Source of the DNA: Kitasatospora arboriphila
GTDB taxonomy: Bacteria; Actinomycetota; Actinomycetes; Mycobacteriales; Mycobacteriaceae
Assembly: GCF_000717275.1 (NCBI RefSeq)
Contig: NZ_JNYV01000001.1
Span: 186,001 to 250,000, forward strand
DNA length: 64,000 bases
Direction: 5' to 3'
Shown in pieces: positions 33,050-42,194 of this stretch. Both the position numbers and the translations under genes were made by a program. The notes under the pieces are model-generated. The model was not told the origin of the DNA. It made no database searches and saw only the letters and a program-made list of their open reading frames with translations. How positions within the stretch are numbered: the stretch's first letter is position 1; every line of letters begins with the position of its first letter.

Positions 33050-33952
33050 TCAGTCCGGGATTGCGTCCTTCAACTTGCCCATGACACCTTTTTCGGTGCC
33101 CAGTTCTGCGTTCTGCGGGGTGCCCTTCGAACCGTCGTACGTCGCGTACAGCTTCGGATCCGGCGGCGGGGTGGAGGCCTTGTTGCCGAGCGGTTGAGGG
33201 TCGGCGAGGAAGCCCATCTGGTGAATGCCATCCGGCGCAGTGCGATTCGCCCACCCTCCGGTCGATGAGAACTCTCCGTCCGACAAATGCCACAGATCGG
33301 TGGCGTGCTCCGCGTACTCCTCATCGAGAAGGGCATCGGGTGCGACCACACTGGCCAGACCATCTGCCTGCAATTCCTCGATCGCCGCCAACCACAGGTT
33401 CTGATGGTGTGTATCGCGGGCCAGATTGAACTTCAGCATGGCTTTGACGCCTGGGTCGTCGGTCATGTTGTACAGGCGTGCCGTCTGGAGACGACCCTGC
33501 GATTCGGCGGTGACGTTGGCGCGGAAGTCGGCGAGCAAGTTGCCGCTTGCGATGACATAGCGACCGTTCCAGGGGTAACCGTTACTGTCGGCGGGAAGTG
33601 CTCCGCCGCCGGCGACAATAGCCTGCTGCGGATCCATCCCGCCCATCACCGCGGCAACAACGGGGTCGCCCCCGGCAGCCTTGCTGGACTCGGTCGCCGG
33701 CGCGCCCTCCAGAAGGCGCGCGACCATGACCGCCAGCATCTCGACGTGGCCGATCTCCTCGGTGGCGATGTCCATGATCAGGTCCTTGTACTTGCCCTCC
33801 ATGCGGCAATTCCAGCCCTGGAAGAGGTACTGCATGGTCACAGTCATCTCACCGAATGCGCCACCGATGAGTTCTTGAAGTTTGTGGGCGTAGACCGGGT
33901 CCGGCTTTTCGGGCTTGACGTCGAATTGCAGGTAATCGGTGTGCTTGAACAT
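33050..33952 (-). CDS. Manganese (non-heme) catalase
   Basis: A 300-residue ferritin-like dimanganese catalase that breaks down hydrogen peroxide. The metal-binding helices show Glu35 (GGAFGEMTVTMQY), Glu66 and His69 (ATEEIGHVE), and the later pair in ARDTHHQNLWLAAIEEL. The Pro/Gly-rich tail (TPPPDPKLYATYDGSKGTPQ) is typical. The ATG at 33952 follows GAGG; an ATG at 34006 would add 18 residues out of family. It is convergent with the MurE-like gene and divergent from the ANTAR regulator. Confidence 0.93.
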   Translation of the reverse strand: MFKHTDYLQFDVKPEKPDPVYAHKLQELIGGAFGEMTVTMQYLFQGWNCRMEGKYKDLIMDIATEEIGHVEMLAVMVARLLEGAPATESSKAAGGDPVVAAVMGGMDPQQAIVAGGGALPADSNGYPWNGRYVIASGNLLADFRANVTAESQGRLQTARLYNMTDDPGVKAMLKFNLARDTHHQNLWLAAIEELQADGLASVVAPDALLDEEYAEHATDLWHLSDGEFSSTGGWANRTAPDGIHQMGFLADPQPLGNKASTPPPDPKLYATYDGSKGTPQNAELGTEKGVMGKLKDAIPD

Positions 33953-34497
33953 GGGTCCTCTTTCAATCGGAATCTTGGGTTCCTGATTGCAAGGCACGGG
34001 TCTCACAGGGTGGATACCGAAGTAGCGCCTCCGACGGAACGCACCCAGGCGTCCCGGTGAACCCGACCTTGCGGCGATGCCCGGCCATGCTCGTTTCTCG
34101 ACTCCGGGTTGCGTCGAACACCACCTAGCGGCCGTCTGCTGTGCAACCGAACAAGAACAACCGCTGCAATCGGCGATACCCGGCTTCAGAAGCAGTCAAA
34201 CCAGCCGATGTCCGTCGGCCGAGAATGCGACCACTTCGAGTAGGCGGCGGTACGGTGAGGTGATCGTGAGCATGGTCTAAACCCGGCGCTGCTTGCCTGC
34301 ACGTGGTGCCCAGGAGACGATGAAGATGCCTGCTTCGAGTGAAACATCAACTCTGACTAGACATCTGCAATCTCCCGACTCCGGCGGTGAGGACTCGATG
34401 CCGAATCGGCAGACCGGGCCGTCTGCGGCGGGGTGACAGAGATCGACGACGTACAACAAACACCTGCTCGACGGCCAGATAACCCAAGGAGGCGACC
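33953..34497. other. Intergenic region between catalase and the ANTAR regulator
   Basis: This 545-bp gap holds promoters for two divergent genes; I could not pick out a convincing hexamer pair. A 38-codon frame at 34320-34436 has a good ribosome site and is listed separately. Otherwise no gene or strong hairpin is seen. Confidence 0.4.
34320..34436 (+). CDS. Candidate 38-residue small protein
   Basis: An ATG preceded closely by CAGGAGAC opens a short hydrophilic frame (MKMPASSETSTLTRHLQSPD, ending RQTGPSAAG) that stops 61 bp before the ANTAR gene. Codon use is less G/C-biased at third positions than in neighbours, so it may be chance. Confidence 0.25.
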   Translation: MKMPASSETSTLTRHLQSPDSGGEDSMPNRQTGPSAAG

Positions 34498-35208
34498 ATG
34501 ACCAACCACACTGACGGTGCACGGAGTGTCCATGCGGCCATTGCCGAGTTGGCCCGGCAACTTCACGCCGGCGAACAACGTGATCTGCAGGCTGTGCTGG
34601 CAAACGTCGCCGAGGGTGCGGTGTCGAACGTGCCCGGTGCGGAGTATGCCGGCATCACCGTCACGACCAATCGGGATACCTTGACCACTCAGGTGGCCAC
34701 GGATCCGGTCGCCGAGCTGCACAACGACATTCAGATCAAGCACGGACAGGGACCATGCCTGGTTGCCGCCTGGGACCAGCCCGTTGTCCGGGTCAACGAC
34801 CTCACTTCGGAGACTCGCTGGCCCGCCTACGCCGCAGACGCGGTCGCGCTCACTCCCTTTCGTTCGCTCATGTCTTTCCGGCTGTACACGTTCAGCGAGA
34901 CGCTGGGTTCGTTGACGCTCTACTCGCGCGCCCCGCTCGCGTTCACCGAAGAATCCGAGGAGATCGGCCAGGTCTATGCGGCACATGCCGCGGTGGCGTG
35001 GGCCGCGACCGAACGGGGTTCGCAGTTCATGAGCGCTCTGGCCAGTCGCGACATCATCGGCCAGGCAAAGGGCATGATCATGGAGCGTTTCGACATCGAT
35101 GCCGTGCAAGCATTCGAATTGCTTCGCAAATTGTCGCAGGACACCAACACTCCCCTTGCCCGATTGGCAGCTGATCTGGTCCACAAAGATCATCCGCCGA
35201 AGCAGTGA
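34498..35208 (+). CDS. GAF-ANTAR antitermination regulator
   Basis: A 236-residue signalling protein. Residues ~35-165 form a GAF sensor domain (NVPGAEYAGITVTTNRDTLT, HGQGPCLVAAWDQPVVRV, TEESEEIGQVYAAHAAVAWA). Residues ~178-232 form an ANTAR domain (ALASRDIIGQAKGMIMERFD, then AFELLRKLSQDTNTPLARLA) that binds paired RNA hairpins to stop termination. AAGGAGG precedes the ATG. Cys82 in the GAF pocket could bind a metal or sense redox. It lies among catalase, hemerythrin and CsbD genes, so control of stress transcripts is likely but unproven. Confidence 0.92.
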   Translation: MTNHTDGARSVHAAIAELARQLHAGEQRDLQAVLANVAEGAVSNVPGAEYAGITVTTNRDTLTTQVATDPVAELHNDIQIKHGQGPCLVAAWDQPVVRVNDLTSETRWPAYAADAVALTPFRSLMSFRLYTFSETLGSLTLYSRAPLAFTEESEEIGQVYAAHAAVAWAATERGSQFMSALASRDIIGQAKGMIMERFDIDAVQAFELLRKLSQDTNTPLARLAADLVHKDHPPKQ

Positions 35209-35236
35209 AGCCGACGCCCACGCCTAGGATCGAACA

Positions 35237-35392
35237 ATGACCGACAACAAGAAGAAACCAGAAGGCAGCAAGGTCGAAGAGCCCAAGGGTGGACGACCCG
35301 GGCCCGTCGACGAGGGTGGCTCGGGCGGCATGGCAACGCGCGAGGTGACTCCCGAACTGGTCCATCGCGACGGCGAAGACAACGACGACTGA
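35237..35392 (+). CDS. Small acidic-basic protein, 51 residues
   Basis: Short hydrophilic protein starting MTDNKKKPEGSKVEEPKGGR and ending MATREVTPELVHRDGEDNDD. It is too rich in Lys, Glu and Gly to fold alone and looks intrinsically disordered. The third-position G/C bias matches real genes. It lies 28 bp after the ANTAR gene and may be in its transcript. No family recognised. Confidence 0.55.
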   Translation: MTDNKKKPEGSKVEEPKGGRPGPVDEGGSGGMATREVTPELVHRDGEDNDD

Positions 35393-35693
35393 CCCTCGTA
35401 CACGCGACGGGTCCAGGGAGCCAAGTGGTTGGTATCCGCCGGAACCGTAACGATTGCTGTTGCCGCGCTTGGGCAGTGCCGGATTCCGGCCGCGTAAATT
35501 GATCGGGTGGGTGATCGCGAAGACCCCTCACACTGTCCCCGGCGACGGCTAAGCTCAGGCGACGGACACCGGGAAGAAGACTCGGCTGTGCCGTGGCAGA
35601 CCCAGTGCAGTAAGCGCTTTCGGGCGCTCATCGATACGTCGTTCACACAGCCCCGTGGACGACGTGCCACGTCGACCAACAACTGGAGTGATC
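35393..35693. other. Intergenic region before the hemerythrin gene
   Basis: This 301-bp stretch contains no plausible gene or strong hairpin; open frames seen there lack ribosome sites. It should hold the hemerythrin promoter, which I could not identify by eye. Confidence 0.4.
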
Positions 35694-36194
35694 ATGTCCA
35701 CAGACGCAATCGTCATCCTCAAACAGGACCACAAAGACATCAAGAAACTCTTCCGGGAATTCCGCGCCGCCGGTGAGGGCGCGACAAAGAAGAAGGGCGA
35801 CATCGTCAACAAGATCATCGAGGCCCTCACCGTCCACACCTACATCGAGAACGAGGGCATGTACCCCGATGTGCGAAAGCGCGTGCCCGATGTTGAAGAC
35901 GACATCCTCGAGTCCTACGAGGAGCACCACGTCGCGGACGTGTTGGTGATGGAGCTCGCCGCCCTGAGCCCCGACAGCGAGCGTTTCGATGCCAAGACAA
36001 CCGTACTGATCGAGAACGTCGAGCACCACATCGACGAAGAGGAATCAGAGTGGTTTCCCAAGGTCCGAGAGGCGTTGGGGCGCAAGGAACTTCAGGAGCT
36101 GGGCGAACACCTGCTCGAGCTCAAGAAAAAGGCACCGCGTAGTCCGGCGCAGCCTTCGGCTCTCAAGAAAACGATCGACGCCGTCATCAAGTAA
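35694..36194 (+). CDS. Hemerythrin HHE-domain protein
   Basis: A 166-residue four-helix protein that binds a di-iron centre and may sense or scavenge oxygen, nitric oxide or peroxide. Iron ligands fall in ILKQDHKDIKKLF, VHTYIENEGMYPD, YEEHHVADVLV and NVEHHIDEEESEWFP, the usual H...HxxxE...H...HxxxxE pattern. The C-terminal ~40 residues are basic and Pro-rich. The ATG at 35694 follows TGGAG. It lies beside the ANTAR regulator and catalase, which fits an oxidative-stress role. Confidence 0.9.
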   Translation: MSTDAIVILKQDHKDIKKLFREFRAAGEGATKKKGDIVNKIIEALTVHTYIENEGMYPDVRKRVPDVEDDILESYEEHHVADVLVMELAALSPDSERFDAKTTVLIENVEHHIDEEESEWFPKVREALGRKELQELGEHLLELKKKAPRSPAQPSALKKTIDAVIK

Positions 36195-36203
36195 CGCGCC
36201 AAC

Positions 36204-36241
36204 GGCTCCGACCACCGACCGACGAGTCGGTGGCCGGAGCC
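36204..36241. terminator. Hairpin between convergent hemerythrin and malQ genes
   Basis: Arms of 16 bp (GGCTCCGACCACCGAC and a complement with one mismatch) around a 6-base loop, filling almost the whole 50-bp gap between the two stops. No T-run. Confidence 0.7.
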
Positions 36242-36244
36242 TGT

Positions 36245-38407
36245 TCAGTCGGCGCCAGTGCGGCGTAGGGACCGCACGAGACGGGTGAAACGCGGGTGCT
36301 CTGCCAAGTCGTCCACCAGCACCGCCTTGCCGTCCCCGTCGGCCAGCGGAACCGACCAGTTCGCGTACTGACTCGAGTCGGTACCCGGCTGGTTCTGGAT
36401 ACGTCGCTCACCGACCGCGTCGGTGAGTGCGACACCGAGCAGCAGAGATGGGCTGCGTGTGATGAGCGAATGCAGGGCAGCCACCGTCTGCTCCTCATCT
36501 GCATCGGTTGGCAGCAACCCCCGCTCTCTGGCGACGTCGAGGATGGCCTCACGGTCGCGGGCATCGTTCGCTCGCTCGGTCGCCTCGTCCTGCTCCAGCA
36601 GGCCGAGTTCGGACCGCAACCTGATGTGTTCAGCTGCGAGGTAGCCGGCAGTCGGCGGCAGGTCGTGAGTGGTGACCGAGGTCAGGCACAGACGCCGGTA
36701 TTCCTCGGGGGGAACGGGCGCATCCGGTCCGTGTTCGAACCAGAGAATGGACGTGCCGAGGACGCCACGTTCACTCAGGTAGTCCTGCACAATCGGTTCG
36801 AACACACCGAGGTCCTCGCCGATCACGACTGCTCCGGCCCGTTCGGCCTCGAGAACGAGAACTCCGATGAGGGCCTCGTAGTCGTAGTGGACGTACGCAC
36901 CTGCAGCCGGCGACTCACCTTCGGGAATCCACCACAGCCGGAACAAGCCCAGGATGTGGTCGATGCGCAGACCTCCGGCACGTCGCAGAACTGTTCGGAG
37001 CATGTCGCGGAACGGGAGGTAGCCTTGTTCCGCCAACTTCCATGGGTGCCAAGGCGGTTGGTTCCACAGCTGGCCCTGCTGATTGAACGCGTCAGGTGGG
37101 GCGCCGACCGACACACGGGGCGTCAGTGCATCTCCAAGTGCCCAGACGTCGGCGCCGCCGTGCTGAACTCCCACCGCGAGGTCATGGATGATGCCGATGT
37201 CCATTCCTGCCGCGATCGCTGTTGCCTGTGCGGTGGCGAGCTGTTCGTCACAGATCCACTGCAGCCAGCTGTAGAAGGCGATGCGGTCGGCCAATTTTTC
37301 TCGCAGTTCCGCAACCCGTGCCGGATCCGTCAGCGACTTACGCCATTTCGGACTGTCGGCACCGTATTTCTCGATGAGTGCGCACCATGTTGCGAACCCG
37401 AGTAGGCCGTCGCCTTCCTCCGCGAGGTAACGATCGAGTTCGCCACGTCTGCGTGGGCTCAGCGGCACCGCGTGAATGGTCTCCAGCACTTCGAGTTTGG
37501 ATCGGTACACAGAATTGCGGCGGATCGTGTCGGCGTCTCGGTTCCAGCGTGAGTACTTGTCGGCGAACTGCCGCATGGCTTGATACTCGGCATCGGGGAG
37601 GCGCGCTGCTTCCGGGATGTCCTCGACCCTGATGTAGATGGGATTGACGAACCGCCGGGTTGTCGGCAGATACGGGGATGTCTCGAGCGGGGGCTGCGGT
37701 TGTGCAGCGTGCAGTGGATTGGCCAAGACGAAGTCCGCGCCGTGCACAGAACCTGCGATGTAAGCGATGTCGGCCAAATCGGACAGATCCCCGATTCCCC
37801 ACGACCGTTCCGACCGCACCGAGTACAGCTGCGTCGTCAGGCCCCACCGTTGCTGGGGTCCCAGCTTCTCGGCCGTTGTCAGACGCTTGGGTGTCACCGC
37901 GAGGGTGGTCTGCGCCAAGGTGCCGGTGCCCACCTCTGCGTGCAGGGTGTGCCACCCGGTGGGCAACCCGTGCGGCACGGCGAACGTTGCGCGCCCGACC
38001 ATTTCGCCGTCGATTTCCCTCGGATCCACCCAGATGTCGAGCTGTGGAGCGTCGAACCGCTCGCCATCCTCGGTGATCACCCACACCGAGACCGGCTCTC
38101 CATGGGGCACGTGGACGGGAACAGGGACCACTGCATCTTCGACCATGACGACCACGGGAGGCAGGACCAGACGCCACGGTGCTTCATCGAGATCCTGAAG
38201 GGATCGACGGATCTCGCTCTCCGAGCCCGCCGCCACGCCCAGGGCGGTCAAGATATGCCGCAGCGTCTCGTCGCTGACGTCGCGGCGTTCTTTGTCCCAG
38301 CCCTCGTACGACGTGGCAACGCCACAGCGATCGGCCAGAGTTCTCAACTGCTCGGCGTAACCCACCGCGCCGATGCTGCCAGGTTTCACAGGTCCCCGCT
38401 CGCCCAC
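36245..38407 (-). CDS. malQ: 4-alpha-glucanotransferase (amylomaltase, GH77)
   Basis: A 720-residue disproportionating enzyme that moves maltodextrin units in glycogen or trehalose metabolism. GH77 features include NPLHAAQPQPPLETSPYLPT, the nucleophile region RIDHILGLFRLWWIPEG, acid/base IGEDLGVFEP and TSVTTHDLPPTAGYL. The ~160-residue N-terminal extension before the barrel is normal for actinobacterial MalQ. I chose the GTG at 38407 because GAGGG lies 8 bases upstream and it clears the stop of the neighbouring oxidase gene; GTG 38389 is possible. Confidence 0.92.
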   Translation of the reverse strand: MGERGPVKPGSIGAVGYAEQLRTLADRCGVATSYEGWDKERRDVSDETLRHILTALGVAAGSESEIRRSLQDLDEAPWRLVLPPVVVMVEDAVVPVPVHVPHGEPVSVWVITEDGERFDAPQLDIWVDPREIDGEMVGRATFAVPHGLPTGWHTLHAEVGTGTLAQTTLAVTPKRLTTAEKLGPQQRWGLTTQLYSVRSERSWGIGDLSDLADIAYIAGSVHGADFVLANPLHAAQPQPPLETSPYLPTTRRFVNPIYIRVEDIPEAARLPDAEYQAMRQFADKYSRWNRDADTIRRNSVYRSKLEVLETIHAVPLSPRRRGELDRYLAEEGDGLLGFATWCALIEKYGADSPKWRKSLTDPARVAELREKLADRIAFYSWLQWICDEQLATAQATAIAAGMDIGIIHDLAVGVQHGGADVWALGDALTPRVSVGAPPDAFNQQGQLWNQPPWHPWKLAEQGYLPFRDMLRTVLRRAGGLRIDHILGLFRLWWIPEGESPAAGAYVHYDYEALIGVLVLEAERAGAVVIGEDLGVFEPIVQDYLSERGVLGTSILWFEHGPDAPVPPEEYRRLCLTSVTTHDLPPTAGYLAAEHIRLRSELGLLEQDEATERANDARDREAILDVARERGLLPTDADEEQTVAALHSLITRSPSLLLGVALTDAVGERRIQNQPGTDSSQYANWSVPLADGDGKAVLVDDLAEHPRFTRLVRSLRRTGAD

Positions 38408-38456
38408 CGGGGTGCCCTCAGCAGTCTTGTCCTGGCCGGTGCCGACGATGTTCGCC

Positions 38457-40568
38457 TCAGTCGCGGTATCGCGGGTCAAGTTGCTCCACAATCTTGTCCG
38501 GGCGCACGGGCAGGTCCCGTACGCGTACTCCTGTTGCATTGAAGACGGCGTTGGCGATGGCGGCCGCCGAACCGACGTTGCCGATCTCGCCGATGCCCTT
38601 GCTGCCCATGGGATTGATGTTGTCGTCCACCTCCTCGATCCAGACGGCCTCGATGTCTCGCACATCTGCGTGCGACGGCACGTGGTAATCCGCGAGGTTC
38701 TCGTTCCCGAAACCGCCGTATTGAGCGTCCGGATGTCCTTCTTCCATCAGAGCCATCCCCAGGCCGAAGGTCATTCCGCCGATGAGTTGGGAGCGGGCCA
38801 GACGTGGGTTCAGGACCTTGCCGACCGCGAACACGCCAAGCATGCGATCAACAGTCACCTCGCCGGTGTCCACGTCGACCGCGACCTCCGCGAAGTGCGC
38901 ACCGAACGCCTCACGATGGAGATCCGAGGCGGCTTCGACGTCGGCGGTGGTGTCGGCGAACTGCTCGACGGGGCGATCGACTGGCCCGCTCCCGATGTTC
39001 TTGCGCAGGCCTTCACACGCCTTGTGGACAGCAAATCCCCAGGAAGACGTTCCCGCCGACCCGCCGGCGCCCGGCGCCTTCGGGAGTGCACTGTCCCCCA
39101 GGTGAAGTCGCACCCTGTCCGCCTGCACTTGTAATGCGTCGGCAGCGATCTGGGTCAGTACGGTGCGAGCGCCGGTCCCGATGTCCGACGCGGCCACCGA
39201 CACGTCGAAACTGCCATCAGGTTGAGCGACCGCCAGGGCTGTACTCGGCGAGGTCATCGTCGGATATGACGCCAGCGCCACACCCATCCCCACCAATGTG
39301 CGTCCTCGCCGAATGCTGCCGGGTGTGGGATCACGCCGCTCCCAGCCGAATTGGTCCGCGCCCCTGCGTAACACCGACACCACGTTCCGGGAACTGAAAG
39401 CGGTCCCCGACGCCGGATCGACGTCGGGTTCGTTGCGGGTGCGCAAGTCGATCGGGTCGAGCTCCAGTTCATGAGCGAGTTCGTCCACTGCCGACTCGAG
39501 CGCGTATATACCGGGAGATTCGCCGGGTGCTCGCATCCACCGCGGGGTCGAAACGTCCAGTGCTGCCACTTCGTGGGTGGTTCGGATGTGCTCGGTGTCG
39601 TAGATGTGGCGCGTCGCTTCGGCGGTCTGTTCGACGAACTCGACGATCTTCGATGTCTGTTGCACGGTGTCATGACAGACGACCTCGAGGTTGCCATTCG
39701 CATCGGCGCCGAGGGCGACCCGGGAAAACGTGGGCGTCCGGTAGCCGACAAAGGCAAACGTTGCCGATCGGGGAAGCACAACCCGGACCGGCCGGCCGAC
39801 GAACCTGGCGGCCATGGCAGCGAGAACGGCGTTCGGCCTGGTACTCCCCTTGCCGCCGAACCCTCCCCCAACATGCTCGGCGATGACGCGGACGTTGTTG
39901 GGCTCGACACCGAACAGGGTTGCCAGATCGCCCTGCACACCCGACGGCGCCTGCGTCGAATCCCAGACGGTCAGGGTCTCTCCGTCGTCGGTCTGTTCCC
40001 AGCTCGCAATTGTGGCGTGCGGCTCCATCGGTGCGTTGTGCATCGCGGGGGTCGAGTACCAGTGGTCGACCACGTGGTCGGCATCTGCGATGGCTGCCTC
40101 GGGATCCCCGCGGCGTGCCTCGGCGGGGAATCCCGCATTGACCTCCTCGGGTGTGTACCGAGCCGGGTGGGTGGCGTGCAGGACGTTGTCGAAATCCTCG
40201 GCCCGCTCGTAGTCGACGTCGAGCGACTCGGCGGCAGCGCGCGCCTGCTCGACGGAAGTCGCGATGACTGCCGCCACGATCTGCCCTCGGTAGTGCACGT
40301 CCGGTCCCTGCAGCACATGGAGCTCGGCGTCCTCCGATTCACCCAGCCGCGGAGCGTTCCCATGCCACATCACGCCCAACACCCCCGGCATCTGCATGGC
40401 GGCGCCATCGTCCACGCCTGTCACCCGGCCGACGTTGATCTGCGCGCCGACGTGCACGCAGTGGACGACCCGCTGACCAGGCGGCACGCGGTCGGCGGTA
40501 TAGTGCGCCGTGCCCCCCACCTTGTCCTGAGCTTCTATCCGAGCGTGCGCGGTTCCGAGTGAGGTCAT
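38457..40568 (-). CDS. Molybdenum hydroxylase large subunit (PaoC/XdhA-like)
   Basis: A 703-residue molybdopterin-cytosine-dinucleotide subunit of the xanthine oxidase family. It has AEHVGGGFGGKGS, RWMRAPGESPGIYALESAVD, the GAGGSAGTSSWG loop and the catalytic Glu661 in GSKGIGEIG. The length and order fit the periplasmic aldehyde oxidase PaoABC type better than full xanthine dehydrogenase. No twin-arginine signal is seen on this subunit. Its ATG overlaps the FAD-subunit stop as ATGA. Substrate is probably an aromatic aldehyde or N-heterocycle. Confidence 0.9.
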   Translation of the reverse strand: MTSLGTAHARIEAQDKVGGTAHYTADRVPPGQRVVHCVHVGAQINVGRVTGVDDGAAMQMPGVLGVMWHGNAPRLGESEDAELHVLQGPDVHYRGQIVAAVIATSVEQARAAAESLDVDYERAEDFDNVLHATHPARYTPEEVNAGFPAEARRGDPEAAIADADHVVDHWYSTPAMHNAPMEPHATIASWEQTDDGETLTVWDSTQAPSGVQGDLATLFGVEPNNVRVIAEHVGGGFGGKGSTRPNAVLAAMAARFVGRPVRVVLPRSATFAFVGYRTPTFSRVALGADANGNLEVVCHDTVQQTSKIVEFVEQTAEATRHIYDTEHIRTTHEVAALDVSTPRWMRAPGESPGIYALESAVDELAHELELDPIDLRTRNEPDVDPASGTAFSSRNVVSVLRRGADQFGWERRDPTPGSIRRGRTLVGMGVALASYPTMTSPSTALAVAQPDGSFDVSVAASDIGTGARTVLTQIAADALQVQADRVRLHLGDSALPKAPGAGGSAGTSSWGFAVHKACEGLRKNIGSGPVDRPVEQFADTTADVEAASDLHREAFGAHFAEVAVDVDTGEVTVDRMLGVFAVGKVLNPRLARSQLIGGMTFGLGMALMEEGHPDAQYGGFGNENLADYHVPSHADVRDIEAVWIEEVDDNINPMGSKGIGEIGNVGSAAAIANAVFNATGVRVRDLPVRPDKIVEQLDPRYRD

Positions 40569-41563
40569 CGCGATGCCTCCTGCTCATCGACAAGACCCAT
40601 CAAGGCCTGTGTCACCACAGAGCGCACCAGCGGGATCTTGAAGCCGTTGGAGGACAACGGTTTCGCGTCGGAGAGCTCGGAGTCCACAGCGCGGGCGAAC
40701 TCGGCGCGGCCGATTGCCTTCCCCCGCAGCTCCTTTTCCGCTCGCCGAGCACGCCAGGGCTTGTGCGCCACTCCGCCCAGCGCGATCCGCACGTCGGCGA
40801 CAACCCCGTCCTCGACGTCGAGGATTGCGGCAACCGACACGAGCGCGAACGCGAACGAGGCGCGATCGCGGACTTTGCGATAGGTCGAGAATTGCGCGGC
40901 CGGGTTGTCCGGGATGGTCAGCGAGGTGACCAGGTCGTCTCGCTCCAAGGTTGTGTCCAGCTGTGGCTGCTCGCCCGGCAGCCGGTAGAGGTCGTCGAAG
41001 GGGACCGACCGCGGTCCGGCCGGTCCGAGTACATCGAGATCCGGCTCCAGGACGGCCATCGCCACGGCCATGTCCGAGGGATGCGTCGCAACGCACTTGT
41101 CGGACGCACCCAGGATCGCCATGTCTCGGTTGAGGCCGTTGACGGCCGAACAGCCCGTACCCGGTTCGCGTTTGTTACACGCCTTCCCCGGGTCCATGAA
41201 ATAGGGGCACCGGGTGCGCTGGAACAGGTTTCCCCCGGTGGTCGCCATGTTGCGGAGTTGCCCCGACGCGCCGGCCAGCAGCGCTTGCGAGAGCACCGGA
41301 TACCGCGACCGTACGAGCGGGTGGGCAGCGAGATCACTGTTGGGAACGTTGGCGCCGATGCGGAGTGCCCCGGTCTCGGTGATGGTCACGTCGTCGAGTG
41401 AGAGTCCCCCGATGTCGACCAAGGTGGTGGGCGCGACAACACCCAATTTCATGAGATCGACGAGGTTGGTGCCACCGGCGAGTATTCGTGCTCCGGGGTC
41501 GGACCCGAGACGCAGCATCACCTCATCTGTGTTCTGAGGCGCGGTGTACTCGAAGGTTCTCAT
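40565..41563 (-). CDS. Molybdenum hydroxylase FAD subunit with extra Fe-S cluster (PaoB-like)
   Basis: A 332-residue FAD-binding subunit (ILAGGTNLVDLMKLGV, TTGGNLFQRTRCPYF). An insert carries four cysteines, Cys119, Cys129, Cys138 and Cys157, matching the [4Fe-4S] cluster known in PaoB and in hydroxybenzoyl-CoA reductase; plain XdhB lacks it. That places the enzyme in the PaoABC group. ATG at 41563 overlaps the upstream small-subunit stop (ATGA). Confidence 0.9.
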   Translation of the reverse strand: MRTFEYTAPQNTDEVMLRLGSDPGARILAGGTNLVDLMKLGVVAPTTLVDIGGLSLDDVTITETGALRIGANVPNSDLAAHPLVRSRYPVLSQALLAGASGQLRNMATTGGNLFQRTRCPYFMDPGKACNKREPGTGCSAVNGLNRDMAILGASDKCVATHPSDMAVAMAVLEPDLDVLGPAGPRSVPFDDLYRLPGEQPQLDTTLERDDLVTSLTIPDNPAAQFSTYRKVRDRASFAFALVSVAAILDVEDGVVADVRIALGGVAHKPWRARRAEKELRGKAIGRAEFARAVDSELSDAKPLSSNGFKIPLVRSVVTQALMGLVDEQEASR

Positions 41564-42135
41564 GATGCGTCCTGCTCGGCGAGAACGTCTCCGGCGACGG
41601 AGCGCACAGCGGCCAGGATGTTGACGTAGGCGCCACACCGGCAGATGTTGCCGCTCAACCGCTCGCGGATCTCGTCGTCGTCGAGCACACCGTCGTCCAC
41701 GCCGGACGCCGGTGTCACCGCGCTGGGCCACCCGCGTTTGGCTTCGTCGAGCATGCCGACGGCCGAGCAGATCTGCCCGGGAGTGCAGTAGCCGCACTGG
41801 AAGCCGTCGTGGTCGACAAACGCCTGCTGCAGATCGGTTCCGGACTCGAGGTCGGCGATGCCCTCGATGGTGGTGATGCGACGGTTCTGTGCCGCCACGG
41901 CGAAGATCAGGCAGCTCACCACCCGGCGCTCATCGATCAGAACCGTACAGGCTCCGCATTGACCACGATCGCAACCCTTCTTCGAGCCCGTCAGGGACAG
42001 GTTGTCGCGTAGTGCATCCAAAAGTGTTGAGCGCGAATCACATTGCACGTCGAGATCGCGGCCGTTGACGTTCAGGGTGATCGTTTCGGGCGAGGTGTCG
42101 GAGGAATGATGGCACGATGAGGGCTGGTCGTCCAT
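41560..42135 (-). CDS. Molybdenum hydroxylase 2x[2Fe-2S] subunit (PaoA-like)
   Basis: A 191-residue iron-sulphur subunit. Plant-ferredoxin-like cluster: Cys55, Cys60, Cys63, Cys75 (GCDRGQCGACTVL). Second cluster: Cys114, Cys117, Cys165, Cys167 (CGYCTPGQ, CRCGAY). E. coli PaoA has a twin-arginine signal; here the N-terminus (MDDQPSSCHHSSDTSPETIT) shows no RR motif, so this enzyme is probably cytoplasmic. First gene of the three-gene operon. No MocA/PaoD maturation gene is adjacent. Confidence 0.9.
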   Translation of the reverse strand: MDDQPSSCHHSSDTSPETITLNVNGRDLDVQCDSRSTLLDALRDNLSLTGSKKGCDRGQCGACTVLIDERRVVSCLIFAVAAQNRRITTIEGIADLESGTDLQQAFVDHDGFQCGYCTPGQICSAVGMLDEAKRGWPSAVTPASGVDDGVLDDDEIRERLSGNICRCGAYVNILAAVRSVAGDVLAEQDAS

Positions 42136-42194
42136 TGGGGTGGTCTACCCACGCGCAACCGGGCATAAACAGTTCTCGAATGGCGCCGGCCACC

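Noticed and set aside
29400..36200. SigB/SigF-type promoters (GTTT and GGGTAT boxes) in front of the stress genes
   Set aside because: I looked at each intergenic gap and saw no convincing pair at the right spacing; a GGGTAC near 29,563 has no matching -35.
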